Part shown: positions 1-10,385 of the stretch, one piece after another
Position numbering within the stretch: the stretch's first letter is position 1
How the letters are laid out: the number at the start of each line of letters is the position of its first letter
Source of the DNA: Seminavis robusta
Lineage: Eukaryota > Bacillariophyta > Bacillariophyceae > Naviculales > Naviculaceae
Assembly: GCA_903772945.1 (NCBI GenBank)
Contig: CAICTM010000739.1
Coordinates: 1-50,679 of the forward strand
DNA: 50,679 nt
Direction: 5' to 3'
Translations under genes and position numbers: made by a program
Notes under the pieces: generated by a model
Seen by the model: only the letters and a program-made list of their open reading frames with translations
What the model was told of the DNA's origin: nothing
Database searches by the model: none

Positions 1-1691
1 ATCTGGTGCTGAAAGTGTAGTCTTGCTCCGTTACATAAAAAGTACGTGGCATAATAGTCTCCATTTCATGTTCCACAAGGATAGATTTGACTTGACCTGA
101 GAAAAAGGCCCGAATCTTGCAGCCGTTGTCGAGTTGAATAATCATGGGGGTGCAACCATCCCTAACATTCACCTTTCTCACAAAAAGCCGAGATCCATTG
201 GCTTCTCCATTCGGAACAATCGTGTTCTCTGTAAACACTACAGGACACCCCTTATATAACTTCAAAGCAGGATCAACACGTTTTCGTGAGTCCGAACCGC
301 GTTTTAACGAGTCTTCTCCACTTGTTGAAAAGAAGTGCTTTAAAACCGAATTGCTCCTAACAGGAACCAGTGTCCCTGCTTGATTGGCCATTTGAAGATC
401 GTCCATGAAAATGAGTACTGCATCCATCAGCACGGAATCATCAGCAGGTTTGTTCTTCCCGCAAATTTCTTCGAAGATAGCTGAGTTAATGGCATCTCGA
501 TCTCGATTCAGATAAGTAGCAACTTGAATGTTTTCTGGTGTAACATGGGTTGTGCCAACCACGCAGTCGTCATTGATGGTCTCAATATCTTTCTCTGTTG
601 GTCGCCCTTCACGGAATCTTAAACAGCGTTGCCCCCATTCAGGATCGTCTTGGAAGCGGTGCATTCCATCTAACTCAATAAATGAATTCAGAGAGTCATG
701 AATTTCAGGAATGGTGTGCTGAAGATTGTAAAATGGGGGGCGTCCCACTGGTTCAAGTTGAGAGTATTCCCCCGCGAACACCAAGTTAAGCCCCCCAAAT
801 GGTTGGTATTCGTCTTGCATCAAGGTCTTGGTGTAGTGCAATATCTTCACTAAGTCAAATTCCCCCGCGAATGAAATATCGTCGATGATAAGCATCAGTG
901 AGTCACTCCATTCTTCTACAAAGTTCTTCGCCACACTTTCCCGAGATCTGTTCAATCCCACAGCTGGATGCGTTGTTTCCCCATGCAGTATTGTAGCAGC
1001 AACCCCCGGCATAGCAGTTACAACAATGGTTCGGTAGTTAAATGGATGATCAATCAAAATGCAGAATTCTTTGCCATATGCCAGGACTAAGTCAATTACG
1101 GTAGTCTTTCCCACTTCCTCCAGGCCCATGTGGAAGAAGAATCAGTTGGGTGCCACGACTTCCCTTCAAAATCAAAAAGTTTTTACTGAAGAAAGTCGGA
1201 CTTTTGCCTTCAACCCCATATCCGGGGCTCCATCCTCTAAGTCCAACTTTTCAGCTTCCTCATAAAATTTCAACAAGAAGGCTGCAATGATACACTCGAA
1301 AGCCTTCTCTGTTTGTCGTCCAGTTTGGCAGCCGTTGCCAAGTCACTTATACTTACTTTTCACGCTTCCATTCGCCTGCGAACCTTCAACCTGCGGATTG
1401 TACTTAAATACCTTTGCCCTTTGGATGCACTCCCGTTTGTTAAGTAGGACTTCAATGATCTTGTGATATCGAGGTGTGGCGGTTTCACTTTGCTTTCTCT
1501 TTGTGAGTTGCCAGTCGTGTGAAGTCAGCACTTATGGTAACAAATTGTCTTCATCTAAGAATTCTCAGGAATGGGTAACTGCACTTGTATCCTGCGTTGT
1601 CGCTTCCATTGACGTATAGCCGTAAAACTAAGACCATCAATTGTGCTTGCCAGTAAGTCCCGGTTTGAATCTTTTGTTGTGCCCTGGCTCG
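1..1691 (-). pseudogene. Decayed Pif1-like DNA helicase, runs off left edge
   Basis: Read on the minus strand, one frame stays open from 1129 to base 1 with no stop, so the 3' end lies outside the window. It carries Pif1-type helicase motifs: G-K-T-T after a Walker A loop, V-T-A-M-P-G-V-A-A-T-I-L-H-G-E-T-T-H, a Walker B (L-I-I-D-D-I-S), and G-G-L-N-L-V-F-A-G-E-Y-S-Q-L-E-P. The Walker A loop (G-P-G-G-S-G-K) is in another frame: one extra base near 1105 splits G-K from T-T-V. Further frame changes occur near 1170 and 1300, and a stop near 1540, before an N-terminal part reaching about 1691. Walker B has D-D where D-E is usual. Such helicases occur in Helitrons and in free Pif1 families. The breaks make this a dead copy unless the assembly is wrong. 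Confidence 0.85.
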
Positions 1692-1870
1692 TCAAGATCA
1701 CGTATCCAATCTTCGTAAACCTTTGAATCAGATCATCTTCTCATGTTCGTGCTCATCATTCAGATTCGTTTTCGTACATTGTTCTCCTCCCAAGTTTCGG
1801 TCTATAGGGCTTGGTAACTCGTTGAAGATCATCCTTTTCACCTTATACCTCGGGTTGTTGAAAGCGTGTC

Positions 1871-4307
1871 TTAATGTTCTGGATGAATGACAGTCCTTTC
1901 TGAGAAGACGACGGGTTCTTCGTTATTCGCTTTTCTCAGAACATCGTATTTATACACTTCACGAAGTCTTTCAGCGGAAGCATAGTTGGTCTGGGTACGG
2001 ACTTTCTTTAAATCAGCCAAACATCGATGCGGCAGAGTAAAAACCCAATAGCACTTCCGCATAAGTATCCATTCCTGGTTCAGTTCGCCAGTAGGACAAG
2101 TCAGGATATTCGCACCAAAACCGCACTGCATCTGAGAAGGCCCATTGTGGAACCGAAACCAATGCTTCTTCTTTCCTCAAAATTACTCCCGCTCGAAGTT
2201 TCACCAGTTAACCCCGTCGTCTCCTTTGATCGCTGATGAGATGCACGAAATGCCCAGTGTCAGCCAGTAAAAGGCCATTTCTCCTTATCATGTTCGCTGA
2301 CGCTTTCGCCTGTGGACACTCTTCATTGGTCGTTCCTCATAAAGTTCGTAAAACCGCTTCACTGACACATTCTCTAGATCTTGTGTTTCGACACAGATAG
2401 TGGAGCGCCTGGTTCTAAAGATAAGCCTGACCTGTTTGGTGAATAACGTAGTTCTGATGACACTTCTTGTTTGTTCAACAAGCAACATACATCTTTGATC
2501 GGACATTAGAGAAAGCGATGTAGAAAGTAGAACCTTGATTTGTTCCGCGTAATGAATTGAGGCCAATGATGGACCAATGATATTTGACTTTGTATGGGCA
2601 AAAGCTGCACGGCAGATCCGACGAAGAGCCTCCTTTTCATCATCTTCATACACTCTTCCGTTTAGGGACTTAAAAGCACGCTCAACAGCGCATACTCGGC
2701 CGTGTCGTCTTGCTGCGTAGACTTGTTTGGTACTTCATCTGATACATGGACAAGGGTGCCAACCGTAATAAGGGATCGTTGCTGTTGCATGCAAACTTGG
2801 ACTCTGAAATAGCCTTGACGACTGATTCTGGAACAAATCATACGCATTCCTTTTCCGTTGGAATTCCACTATAGCTGTTTCCGGGAACCTCCGGTCCAAT
2901 CAAACCACTTGGTTTCTGTATTCAATGCAACCACCCTTGATTCGACCGAGGCCTGTCAGGAAGCCTGTATCGACATTCGCACTTTGGGGATGGTCCACAT
3001 GTATGCGCTCAACCCAGCTTGTTGCACTTGAAGCTCCTTTGACATGACAAGAAGTATGATGTTGATAGAGAGCATTAATAATCACTGTAGGTGTTTCAGA
3101 TACTGTTGCCCGATACTCTTCTGAAATCCACAACACGAGCCTTCATTCTGGGTTTTTGCACTATTTTCCCCTCATCACCGGTGTTCCTGATCCATTCATT
3201 CCTTCACACTGTCGTAAATACCCAGTCAACAGATCCTCTAAGTAAATTCGAATCCGCATGATCAAGTATGCAAACTTTCCCGATTCAGCGTTGTACCCTT
3301 CTTATGTCTTAGGTACCGGAGGACCTGATCCGACACAACCACAGGGGATCCCGAAAACTCTTGGGCACTTTACAAGAATGATCAGAAAGATCCAGGGGGG
3401 TTCTGGTATCTGTGGGAACATCTCTGTGTAGCCATCCGTTCGTGGGATCTTGAAAGGCACTTGTCGGAATCTCTTTCCGTTGCGATTTCGCTGCGCACAA
3501 AACACCTTCTTGCAGCTTAAAGAAATTCTTGATCCAAACTGTTAGATGGGTGTGCACTGACTTTCGCCTTGTTCTTCAAAATGCTGCCGCCATCGCCAAC
3601 ACTCCCCAAAAGTCCCGGCTCTTCTGTAACACAGTTGTTATGGCGGTCCCATCCTATAACTTCTTCACATAGAATGTCGAAAAACATATCAAATGGAGTG
3701 CTCCTAGTGCTGGAAAATCTAATCGAAGCTGTCTCCGTTCTTGCTTCGTTCTTGAAAATCTCCTCGCTTTCATCTTCCCAATCACCGTCAGGCCTTCCAC
3801 TTCTTTCCCGCTTAGTACTTCCATTGCACACTGTTTTCGTCATCAAAGCTCACTGTCAAGATACAGTACCCGTGCCAAAGTAGTGGTTCATTGATTCAGC
3901 GGTACCTCTAGCCAACTTGCTGCTTCATTTTGTGGGCAGTGCTTTGCTGATAGCATTTACGGCATTCAGTATGCACTTGCTTGAAGTAGACCCGGCTTGA
4001 TAATTCCCTGCTCTTCGACTTGATATAGCCTAGACACGTCATCTCCATCTAGACCTTCCGCAATTGCCTTTGCAGAAAACTTCCCCTTCAACTGAGTCGG
4101 GCTCTCTTGAAAAGTCGGATTTTTGTCCAATACTATACACAACCAACTGGAACATAGTGAATGAAATTCGGTTGGGACAGCTGACAAAAGTGCGCCAGGA
4201 AGTCTTCTGTGTTCGTCCAGTTCCTCCAACATCCGTCCTCCATGAGTCTGAAATCCTTCATACTTCCGACGCCATATGGGAAGTTCAAGCAAACACGACT
4301 GAATCAA
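1871..4307 (-). pseudogene. Eroded minus-strand coding remnants behind the helicase
   Basis: Several minus-strand frames here (1871-2204, 2288-2847, 2900-3136, 3302-3846, 3966-4307) look protein-like and link head to tail only through frame changes. For example, the frame ending at 2662 resumes in a neighbouring frame that leads into 2653-2288. The pieces share the helicase's strand and order, so they may be its N-terminal half or a second gene of the same element. I recognise no domain in them. The plus-strand frames over the same bases look like shadows. Whether this is one gene or several is unknown. Confidence 0.4.
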
Positions 4308-7080
4308 GCATCAGAATCCGTCCCTTGTAAAAAAGCCTTTGTAGGATCATGCTGGAGCTGTAAATCGAACCCCTTCTCTTGCATCTCCTGGACAAATGTC
4401 TTGAACTCGCTCATGTTATCGAATCACCATTGGTCTCAGTAGCTGACCATCCGGAAAGTAGCAGCTGAAAATTCGTGTTGCTCCACATTAGAATTTCTCA
4501 GATTCGACTTCTTTACTCCGATCCACTATCACAGGTATCACACCCTCTAACTCTCAGCGGTACGCATCAAGATCAACGTTGTTCCAGCTCCGGTTATTAT
4601 GTACCAGCCATTCCACAGCGCGCTCATTGGCATCTATTGTCGCGTTTATTTACGGGAGTAATACTCACGAGTTGCCTCTTCCTTCTTTTTGGGTTTCTGG
4701 CGTCATCTTCCCTGATAGCAGTATCACGAATTTCTTGTTCAGGCCCATTGCTTCTAGTGTGCCGTTGCACGACCAAACACATTGTAGTCTACCCGCATTA
4801 TACGTTTAGAGGGTCAATGATTCCCCTTTTCCAAGAAGTTCTTGTCATTCCTCCGGCCAACAATGGAAAACAAAATAGAAAGGAAAAAGAGAAAGAAAGA
4901 AATAAAGAAAAAAAAGAAGAGTGAAAAAAAAAAAAAAAAAGGGAACAAAAAAGAACAGAGTAACCCGTTAAGAGATTTTCCACTGGCGTTATAACTACGT
5001 AATAAAAGGCCCTATTCTCGCGACTTCTGTTAAATATTCCTTGAAGACATATCAGGTGGCACATCAACAAAAAAGGTTGCGTTGTGACCAACAATAGTGC
5101 ATATAGTGGCGTTTCAAGCTTCTCCTTCTTCAGTTACCCGTGACATCCTTTGCAACACGGGGACCTCAATAAATATGCCCCCAAATCTTCGGACTGTTGC
5201 GCCCTTTTTCCGTTTAAAACTCCACGTGTGGTGGAAAGCGCCAGTTCAACCCAAGCAATACCGTTCTGACATTCCCCCATTCAGAAACCCTCCGCAGTGT
5301 AGGATCCTTTTTTATTTCTGAACAGCCGTGGGGTAGGGTACTACGGCGAGAGAGGTATTTGGGTTTAACAGTCTTTTCCAACAGCCTTCACAAACGGGTA
5401 AACTCCGGATGACTTGGAAGACTTGTGTTCCCGAAACGTAGATGTTCTTAAACCTTCTTTAACTGATCGAAAAACAACCATTCCACATTGTTTTCTCATT
5501 GGATGGGTTTTCATCGCAACCGATAAAGCAGGACAATAGGGCGGTAAAGTCTTGGTCCATTGGAGTCCTCATCACTCATCAGGATTCTGCTCCATTATAG
5601 CGGGGACGGTTGATGCTTAGCCTGAAAGCGCCACTCCACGGTCTTTGGACATTGCCGATTGTAATTTCAACAAAAAGGCTCAAAAGTTGGCGAGACATGG
5701 ACATTGGAAGGAAGGCTGTCCACCAAGAGAAGTTGGAAGACAGGAAGGGAAAAAAGGAAACCCACGAAGCACTGCATGTAGAGGCGGTAGAGGTAAACAT
5801 CCTGCATTAGGAATTTTGTGGCTGGAAGAACGCACAAGCCTTCCATCTTCTCACACACGCGCTTTCTTCGCGAAAAACAGACATTTTCGCTGTATGCATC
5901 GTGTTAACTCGAAGCAAAATTGAACTCTATTATCTATACTCCGATGCTCCAACTTTTTTCAACGATGAGCTTTGTTATGTAACAGGATTCAGCTGACTAT
6001 CATGCTAGGCAATTTTCAATGACTATTCTACAACCCAACTCAACATAATAGGTTGGAAAACAGCGTGAAGAATCTCTTTTTTCATTTCAGCGAAACCAAG
6101 TTCCGCACCCCCGGTTTTATGCCTAATCTGTATGCCTTGATCGTTAAGTAAAATCCCAGTTTTTTCGTTTACGTTTTCCGCGCCTCGGCTTCCCCTACTC
6201 TCTGTCTGCTGTGATAATATTTTCACTTTAGATGGATCATATTACCCCGGAAAATGCAAGAAAAAAAAAATATAAAAAAAATCCCGTAGGAGGGGCCCGC
6301 TTCTAGTTCATCTCGGTGGGTGATATGGGGATATAAGGCGACACTAAAAAATATCATTATTTGCACCGTTTCAAATACCATAAATCCCTGCCGGCAGCAT
6401 TTGAGGGATTTCACACAACGACTCCAATCACCTCCCGACCGTACGCATGTTCTCTCATTGCTGGTCTACACATTCTTATAAATGGGGGCGGACAACGTCG
6501 GTTACGTGCGTATGGTGGATTAGTTTACCGCGTCCCTTTTAAATATTATTTCAATCGAACATCTTTCCACGGGAAATACTTGCGTTTCTAATGCGAAGGT
6601 ATCGTGGCACCGACTTCCGCCTGCAAACGCCCCTTTCCCCCTTCGATTACAGGGTGTATTGTTTCACTATTGGATTTACAAGCGCTACACGATCTTCCCG
6701 CTGCAATCGTTTATCAGCCGGAGAATAAATTTCAGGGCCGGCAAAGACATCCCCGCTTTCTATATATACTTTGCTTTGCATTGAAAAATGTTTATAATTA
6801 TTGAACCATTCTATCGCATCTATCATTCTGATGAAAACAGTCACAAAGATTATATTTCGGTTCAGCAAAACTTCAAACATCCCTCATCCTACCTAGCAGC
6901 CAACCAATCAGACATCTCTCCTGCCCACGTAAATACTTTCTATTTTACCTTCTTCTGTTTGACAATGTTTTGCCTTTCAACATGGCCACTCACCTTCTCT
7001 TTCGGGGACTTTTCAAGTTTTCATAACTACTTTCCAGCATTCTTCCCAAACACCCGTCATCAACACACGTCGTCGAAATC
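4308..7080. other. Gene-poor region, no supported gene
   Basis: I see no convincing gene here. The frames are short and switch often. A stretch around 5645-5750 on the plus strand reads C-N-F-N-K-K then H-G-H-W-K-E-G-C, which loosely recalls a retrotransposon zinc knuckle, but the Cys/His spacing is wrong. The region sits between decayed coding stretches and probably belongs to the same old element landscape. Confidence 0.5.
4861..4945. repeat. Purine-rich A/G low-complexity tract
   Basis: An almost pure A/G stretch on the plus strand that includes a run of about 18 A. Similar tracts occur at about 7599-7646 and 8161-8200, all within the decayed left region. The later gene-rich part has no tracts of this size. 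Confidence 0.8.
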
Positions 7081-7083
7081 GAA

Positions 7084-8040
7084 CCCCTACTTCCTCGGGT
7101 ATCAACAGCAAGAGGAAAAAGGCCGGCGGCAAAAAAGCAAGAGGGCCTTTCAACTCCTGTGAGTTACACGCTGTAATTCCAAGCAACCTAAAGGAAGACA
7201 AAGAATCCCACTTCCCCGGAATGTTCCTAAAGTTCACAGGCTTTGTTGAAAAAAAAAGAATAGCACCGGTGTCTGGTTTCCTGTTACAAACGACGGGCAA
7301 AGGACCGACTCTCCTGTCAACGGCGTTGTGTTGGGTTTGGGGGTTTTTTTTTTTTTTCAAACCCCAAGGACATTTGATGGCTTTTTGTTCAGACCTCGCT
7401 GACAAGCAATGGATCGAGTGTGGTTATATTCAAGTTGGGTGACCCCGCTTCTGCTGATGGGGAAAGCTCCTTATGTACGAGGCCACCAACGGTACTTCTT
7501 ATGACCAAAAAGGCTTTGTTATCATGTGCCCCAGAGAAGAGGGTGAACTTGAAGAAACAAAAGGACTGGTGAAGTTTCTTAACCAGCTCCCTCAACCCCA
7601 GAAAGAGAAAAGAAAGGAAAGAAGGAAAGAAAAAAGAAAAAAAAATTGGCCTTGTGTTGAAGTGGTTCAATGGAACCTTTAAACCGGCCTACATGCAATA
7701 CGTGTAAGACACGGCAAAGAAGGATGAACCCTACTTAGTTCTCGACGAACAGGACAAGTGTTACAAGGTCCATGACACCTAGAGTGAGCTGCTCACCCAC
7801 TCCAACATCATGACTCACCTTGTGACGGAATCTTGGATCGATCAAGGCGAAAACCGCACTGTATCCGAATTTCTCAAGGACGACAAGGGCAATGTGTAAT
7901 CTATTTGGCCTAGTGGTCAACTCCCGGCTTCACGTATTACGTCCGTTGGTTTCACCAAAACAACCTTGGATGCATCGGACTTCGGTCGCATGCGGGCCAT
8001 CATTGGTGCCCGTCGCAACATTATTACAAGCCACTAAGCA
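7084..8040 (+). pseudogene. Decayed plus-strand coding remnant, unknown product
   Basis: From 7645 to 8040 one plus-strand frame reads as a plausible soluble acidic protein for about 132 codons except for three in-frame stops (TAA at 7705, TAG at 7780, TAA at 7897). Upstream, 7160-7310 and 7470-7590 hold other protein-like stretches in shifted frames, separated by a purine tract and a T run. I cannot name a family. The pattern suggests an old gene or element fragment with nonsense changes and indels; chance is not excluded. Confidence 0.35.
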
Positions 8041-8979
8041 CGCACACCATCCCCCGCCCCCACTTCTACTCCACCAGTTCGCATTCAAGCTGCCACACTG
8101 GACCTTCCCCATGGTTTTGCAATACCCCCCGGCAGCCTTTTGATACTTCTTGGGGAATCTTCTGGGAAGGGAAAAGAAAAAAAAAAAAGAAAGAAAAAGC
8201 ACCAGCAGAGGAATGACGTGGTAGTCTCCTTACAGTTAGTAGCTTACAGTTATATTATTTTAATAATAAATTCCCCGTGCCCTCACTTTCAAATCCTCAA
8301 TGCTGGACCTCCCAATATTATTAGCAAACCATTCCCAGTTCTAATGCAACCAAATACGTCTTCTCCCGTCCCACCTGTTACACGAACCACGTCGGCCATT
8401 TTGTCACCTGCGAATAGTCATAATGATGACACTCCACAATGTATGAATAAAGCTGCCGAACTTGCTAACGATCCTATTACCAAATACCCCAGTTCCGACG
8501 AAGAGAAAGAAAAGTAGCGGGAAAGGGGGGAAGCATAGGAAAAAGAAGACGCCAGCTCCCAGCGGAAAAAAACGAGGGGCCCAACCCTCCACTTAAACAC
8601 ACGTTGAATTCGATAAATTGCACCCAATTGCAAAACCTAAACCCTAAATATAAGCCACATGATTCATTCGATTCTATTCACCATTATCCTGTATTAGTAG
8701 ACAAGTTGAACTAGTACTGGAAACGGAGACGACCCAGGGGGCATATGAATGTCATTATTTTCGTCTTGTGATCAAGATGACTCTTCATCCATGTCGTAGG
8801 TTCATTATGACTATTGTTTGGATTCAAGAGTGAAATGTTAGTCGCGGCACCAATGAGAACAGGTTTGGGAACTTCGCTTTGGTTGTTGGCTTCGGTGGTT
8901 GGCGCCGCCAACCAATTGGAGGTCGAGGCCTTCTCATACCACCGGTACGTCTACCTCTACCCTCATCTTTCTATTGACC
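8041..8979. other. Intergenic region upstream of the TrhO-like gene
   Basis: No supported gene. It starts with C-rich sequence and a purine tract and ends in the 5' flank of the next gene. A frame open before 8980 in that gene's phase has no ATG until 8980. Confidence 0.5.
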
Positions 8980-10229
8980 ATGACGACAATGGCGGATCCA
9001 CCAACAACGATCGCCACTGCTGCTGATGATGATGGCTATCGAATTTTGGCCCTGTACAAGTTTGTGGATCCAAAGTTGAATGCCGATGATCTACCCGCTC
9101 TCAAGCAATCGATCGAATCGCACTGTCGAGCCCATCACGTGCGAGGGAGTCTGTTGTTGGCACCCGAGGGCATTAATGGAACCATTAGTTATCCATGCAA
9201 GTCAACTACGGAAGATCCAGTAGTGGCCTTCCTCGAGTCTCAGTTTCCTGGACTTCGGACGCGTATTTCGACCAGCCAGGGACATGTCTTTTACCGTCTC
9301 AAAATTAAGGTCAAGAAGGAAATATTGACGTGTCGAACCACTACAACAGCCACAGAAACTGAACAACAACAACAACAACAACAACAACAACCACAACAAC
9401 AAGAGGAACAAGATCTGCTAACTCTGGACCCCACACAACAAGTCGGTCAGTACGTGCCACCGGGTCCGGAATGGGACGCCCTTCTTCGAGATCCCGATTG
9501 TCTCGTCATTGATGCCCGCAACGATTACGAAGTACGGATTGGGACCTTTCAAAATGCACAAGATCCCAACACGTCCACCTTTAGTGAACTCATTCCGTGG
9601 ATGAAGACGGCGTTGCAAGAACAGAAACCAAAAAAGGTGGCCATGTTTTGTACTGGTAAGATTGATGCAACAATGCATGTGATTTTTTAGACTTTTCTTG
9701 GGAATATTTTCTCACTTCTTTCTTCCATCTACTTTTATAAACAGGCGGCATTCGATGCGAAAAGGCCACGGCGGCATGCATGGATTTGGCACGACAACAA
9801 CAGCAAGAGGACATTCCCGTCTATCATTTGGAGGGTGGCATCTTGGCCTATTTGGATACCGTTCCCGCGAAAGAATCGCTCTGGCAGGGTGCCTGCTACG
9901 TCTTTGACCAACGGGTTGCCGTCACGCACGGTCTTCAAGCCGCACCCCATTATACCATGTGTCATGCCTGTCGGGCCCCCTTGTCCCACGAGGAACAAGA
10001 GGGACACCCGGACTTTATTCACGGCCTCCAATGTCGGTATTGCAAGGTTGCACGATCCCACAAATCCGTCGAACGAGCCACGGCACGACAAAAACAAATC
10101 GAACTGGCACAACAAAAGGGACTCTTGCACATCCATGATCCCAAAGAAAAAGTACTGCGAGTGTTGGCACAGAAGGATGGTGTTGTTGGGGATAGTGGCG
10201 ACGAGGAGGCTCCGGAAATGTTGGCTTGA
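8980..10229 (+). CDS. TrhO/YceA-type rhodanese-domain tRNA uridine hydroxylase homologue
   Basis: Two exons, 8980-9655 and 9745-10229, give 386 residues; the 89 nt intron (GTAAG to ACAG) splits a Gly codon of the active-site loop. An N-terminal TrhO domain (residues about 20-120, with [11 protein letters not shown]) precedes a rhodanese domain whose loop reads [11 protein letters not shown]; the Cys at about 224 matches the catalytic Cys of bacterial TrhO. A Cys-rich tail (C-H-A-C then C-R-Y-C) follows, as in this family. Bacterial TrhO makes 5-hydroxyuridine at tRNA position 34; animal homologues are called TSTD2. A Gln-rich insert (about residues 125-145) separates the two domains. The first ATG in the frame is 8980, with a second at 8989. 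The family call is firm; the eukaryotic substrate is inferred. Confidence 0.88.
9362..9408 (+). repeat. CAA microsatellite encoding a Gln run
   Basis: A run of CAA triplets inside the TrhO-like gene encodes most of a Gln tract between its two domains. It keeps the frame and is a likely site of length variation between alleles. Confidence 0.85.
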
Positions 10230-10385
10230 TTTGGCGGTTGCTTTGTTTCAGGTATCATTATTGTAATGTCCCATCATAGTTTAGGTTATGGAATTTATGA
10301 TGTGTTCGTGAAAGGGTTGCCTAGCTATATTAAAATTATACTAGCCCCTTCTATTTGTACATGTTGTTGCTACACGTTGGTGTGG

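Noticed and set aside
3517..3846. Possible separate transposase gene on the minus strand
   Set aside because: Protein-like, but no catalytic motif could be named, so it was left within the eroded remnant.
5645..5760. Possible retrotransposon zinc knuckle
   Set aside because: The Cys and His are not in the C-x2-C-x4-H-x4-C spacing and no gag or protease sequence is nearby.
8636..8652. Two telomere-like C-C-C-T-A-A units
   Set aside because: Only about two imperfect units in an internal region; no array, so chance or trivial.
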